64,000 nucleotides of DNA, taken from positions 37,703,359-37,767,358 of the forward strand of contig JALGQZ010000009.1 of assembly GCA_023105745.1 (NCBI GenBank), in the 5' to 3' direction. Origin of the DNA: Austropuccinia psidii. Taxonomy: Eukaryota; Basidiomycota; Pucciniomycetes; Pucciniales; Sphaerophragmiaceae. The notes beneath the pieces are model-generated. The model was given only the letters and a program-made list of their open reading frames with translations. It was not told where the DNA came from and did no database searches. The translations under genes and the position numbers were made by a program. Below are positions 62,061 to 64,000 of this stretch, piece by piece (position 1 is the first letter of the stretch; every line of letters begins with the position of its first letter).

Positions 62061-64000
62061 AAATGAAAAAGATACAGTATGTGTGAAATAAACATAAGAT
62101 TGTTAAAAAGATTCCATAGAATCATAAGCAAGAATTTTGGTTTATTAATTGTCACATACCAAAGAATCTTTGAATTTCACTATAATATTTCCCTGTGGAT
62201 ACAAAAATTGTGAAGTTGAATTTTTTTCAACATTTTATGGTGATTCCATAGCCTGATTGAAATACCTTTTACAAGATTTGGTCGCAACATATGGTATTAT
62301 ATTCATATTTATTGGTATAATTTTTAATAATATTTGTGTAAAATGATTATTGTAGGTCTTGACTATGAAACAATAAGTAAATATTAATAATATATTACTT
62401 ATTTTACTCTTAATTTTGTCACTCAAGTAATTAATAAGATTAAAAATAACTATAATAATAAAGAAATATTATAATTATGGCATAAACATGTTTATACTAT
62501 TTAATAATTAATTTATTTATGGCAATTTAGTATTGTTGCAAACAAATAAGAGATTTGTGAGTTTTTTTAATAATAAAAAACAATTCATGACAGTAATATT
62601 ACCAATATTAGAATTATATATCAATATGAATACTATTTATACTAATAAAAGAACTATTACAAATGATAATAAAGGGAAATTATTATAAAAAGAAAAAAAG
62701 ACCTCTTTTTAACACTTGATATAATTCGTTTTAATACATTTATGCCAAATAATGTAAATATAAATTATTTAAATTTTATTTAAAAATAAATATACCATAA
62801 ATTACAAATATTCTTGATTTTACATGGAACTAAACATTTTAGAGAGAGTTTAACAAAAACAGTTTACATATTGGTCTAATAACATCCAAACTGATGAATA
62901 ATATCAAGATGAACTTTATTCTTTAATAATATAATACAATTATATGAAAATAATAAATTTATCACCTTTGGATTTAATATTTTTGATGTTTTTGATGAAT
63001 CTGAGGGGTAAATGAAGGAAAAAGAGCTGTATTTATAGTAAAATCCTCCCTCCTAAAGTCCAGAAGGCTTCTAGTAGACGTTTACTGATGTTATTTGCTG
63101 GAATTGATTAGTATTTCAAGGCTTAATGATGATTAAATTGTAATTATACCTTCTTATCTCAATATTATGCCAATATTTAGAGTTATCACTATAACTCTAT
63201 GTTAGCCAGCATAATAGGCTTGGGAAAAGGATACAATTTGTGGATTTTATTAGTATTAATCATAATATACTAGAATTAACCAATTTCATCACTTATATTA
63301 CTGTTAAGCTTAAAATACGTTTACAGTGTGTGATCATAAATTATCATTCTTAAGCTCTAACTTTGATCATTAATAAACTTTGAGTTATTCATGCTAAAGC
63401 CATTCTGATAGCTTTGCATGTCTATACTAAGCATCAAAGAGAGTTTCATTAAATCATCAAAACTGTATATTTGATGATTTTTCTTGTAACTCATCTTTTC
63501 TGTTAAAATTTACCATTTTCAACTGGAAGCCATGATTTGAAGGGTTTATACCTTAAATATAATGATCAAAATTGCATAATTATTTACGTATGAGCTATTA
63601 GAATCTGAATATCCACTTTTTTCTGAGTTTGGACCAATTTCAAATTTAAGTGGTCAACAGCTATCGTTATTTTATTCAAAAAACCCTTGTAAGCTGTAAC
63701 CTTTTTCATATTTTGTTAAATAAAGTTTAAATCTGTATTTATGAAGTTAGATTTTGGTAAATTCATATTTGGATTGAATTACTATCTTGCATAATCCAAG
63801 AGATATGAGCTAAAAACCATGAATATATGTGCTGCTCATAAAAGTGCATATATTCAGGTTATCTCAGAGAGTATAGACTTTTCAGGTATGACTTAAAAAT
63901 TTGATATTTGTAGATCTTCATGAAGAATAAAACAGGGTAATATATCTCACATGTTTATTCTCAGGTTCCTGATATAATAAAGGTTCTATGCTTTTTTAAG

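Larger units (their letters stand above)
60357..64000. other. AT-rich DNA, no gene recognised
   Basis: This was contiguous with 42437-44018 before element D inserted. A 140-codon open stretch ending at 60734 begins inside the D LTR and is not supported as a gene. Low-complexity T-rich then A-rich DNA occupies 60940-62100 (next entries). CTATAAATAC on the minus strand at about 63030-63040 resembles the family E TATA context and may mark another LTR remnant. Confidence 0.45.

Noticed and set aside
1..64000. tRNA, rRNA or other structural RNA genes
   Set aside because: No tRNA A/B boxes with a plausible cloverleaf or conserved rRNA segment were noticed. A tRNAscan run would be needed to be certain.

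Overview
The window is fungal repeat DNA and holds no recognisable host gene. It is AT-rich and built almost entirely of Ty3/Gypsy-type LTR retrotransposons inserted into one another. The chromodomain integrases, short candidate introns and protein flavour point to a rust fungus (Pucciniales). From memory, and unverified, the gag and protease remnants most resemble those of the very repeat-rich myrtle rust Austropuccinia psidii.

I label five families A to E. 1-14730: an old, decayed minus-strand element (family E, about 2.2-8.9 kb, protease and gag remnants, PBS and LTR promoter), a solo LTR of family D (404-2202, TSD ATAAT), and a 5'-truncated family-D integrase/chromodomain fragment with its 3' LTR (9404-12104). 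14731-42431: element C (TSD GAAAG, 1392-bp LTRs, one long gag-pol frame with two stop codons). Its 3' LTR is split at 23715/41810 by a family-A array, LTR-internal-LTR-internal-LTR (23716-41804, TSD GTTTT, 8241-bp unit), in which both gag and pol copies are intact. 42432-44023: unassigned DNA with a degenerate ~172-bp tandem repeat. 44024-60351: element D on the minus strand (TSD CATTT), with a scrambled, RT- and integrase-less interior. Its 3' LTR is split by element B (44794-54034, TSD TTTAG, LTRs differing at about 2 of 756 positions). 60352-64000: AT-rich DNA with a T-rich to A-rich strand switch.

Two replication strategies appear. A and B look like Tf1/sushi-type elements. The 14 nt after the putative transcript start are exactly complementary to a PBS one base downstream of the 5' LTR, and the one base that differs between A and B is compensated on the other side. 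They also share a -1 frameshift cassette (GGGAAAA, 6-nt spacer, 7-bp stem whose base pairs co-vary between A and B) joining Gag to Pol. C and D instead carry a shared, probably tRNA-type PBS (TGGGGGCC..GCCGTG) and encode Gag with Pol in one frame.

The most novel-looking signal is in C and D. Each carries a second ~200-codon open frame (+1) overlapping the N-terminal part of gag, with 198 and 197 codons from its first ATG and a shared W-(24/25)-GW pattern. In D a 63-nt GT-AG intron would delete the Gag start codon and fuse an upstream exon in frame with this second ORF, a possible splice switch between Gag and an accessory protein. Other signals are a duplicated conserved 3'-UTR RNA element in A and B, dense TGCGCA arrays that sit in the LTR in A but in the 3' UTR in B, and the three-LTR array.
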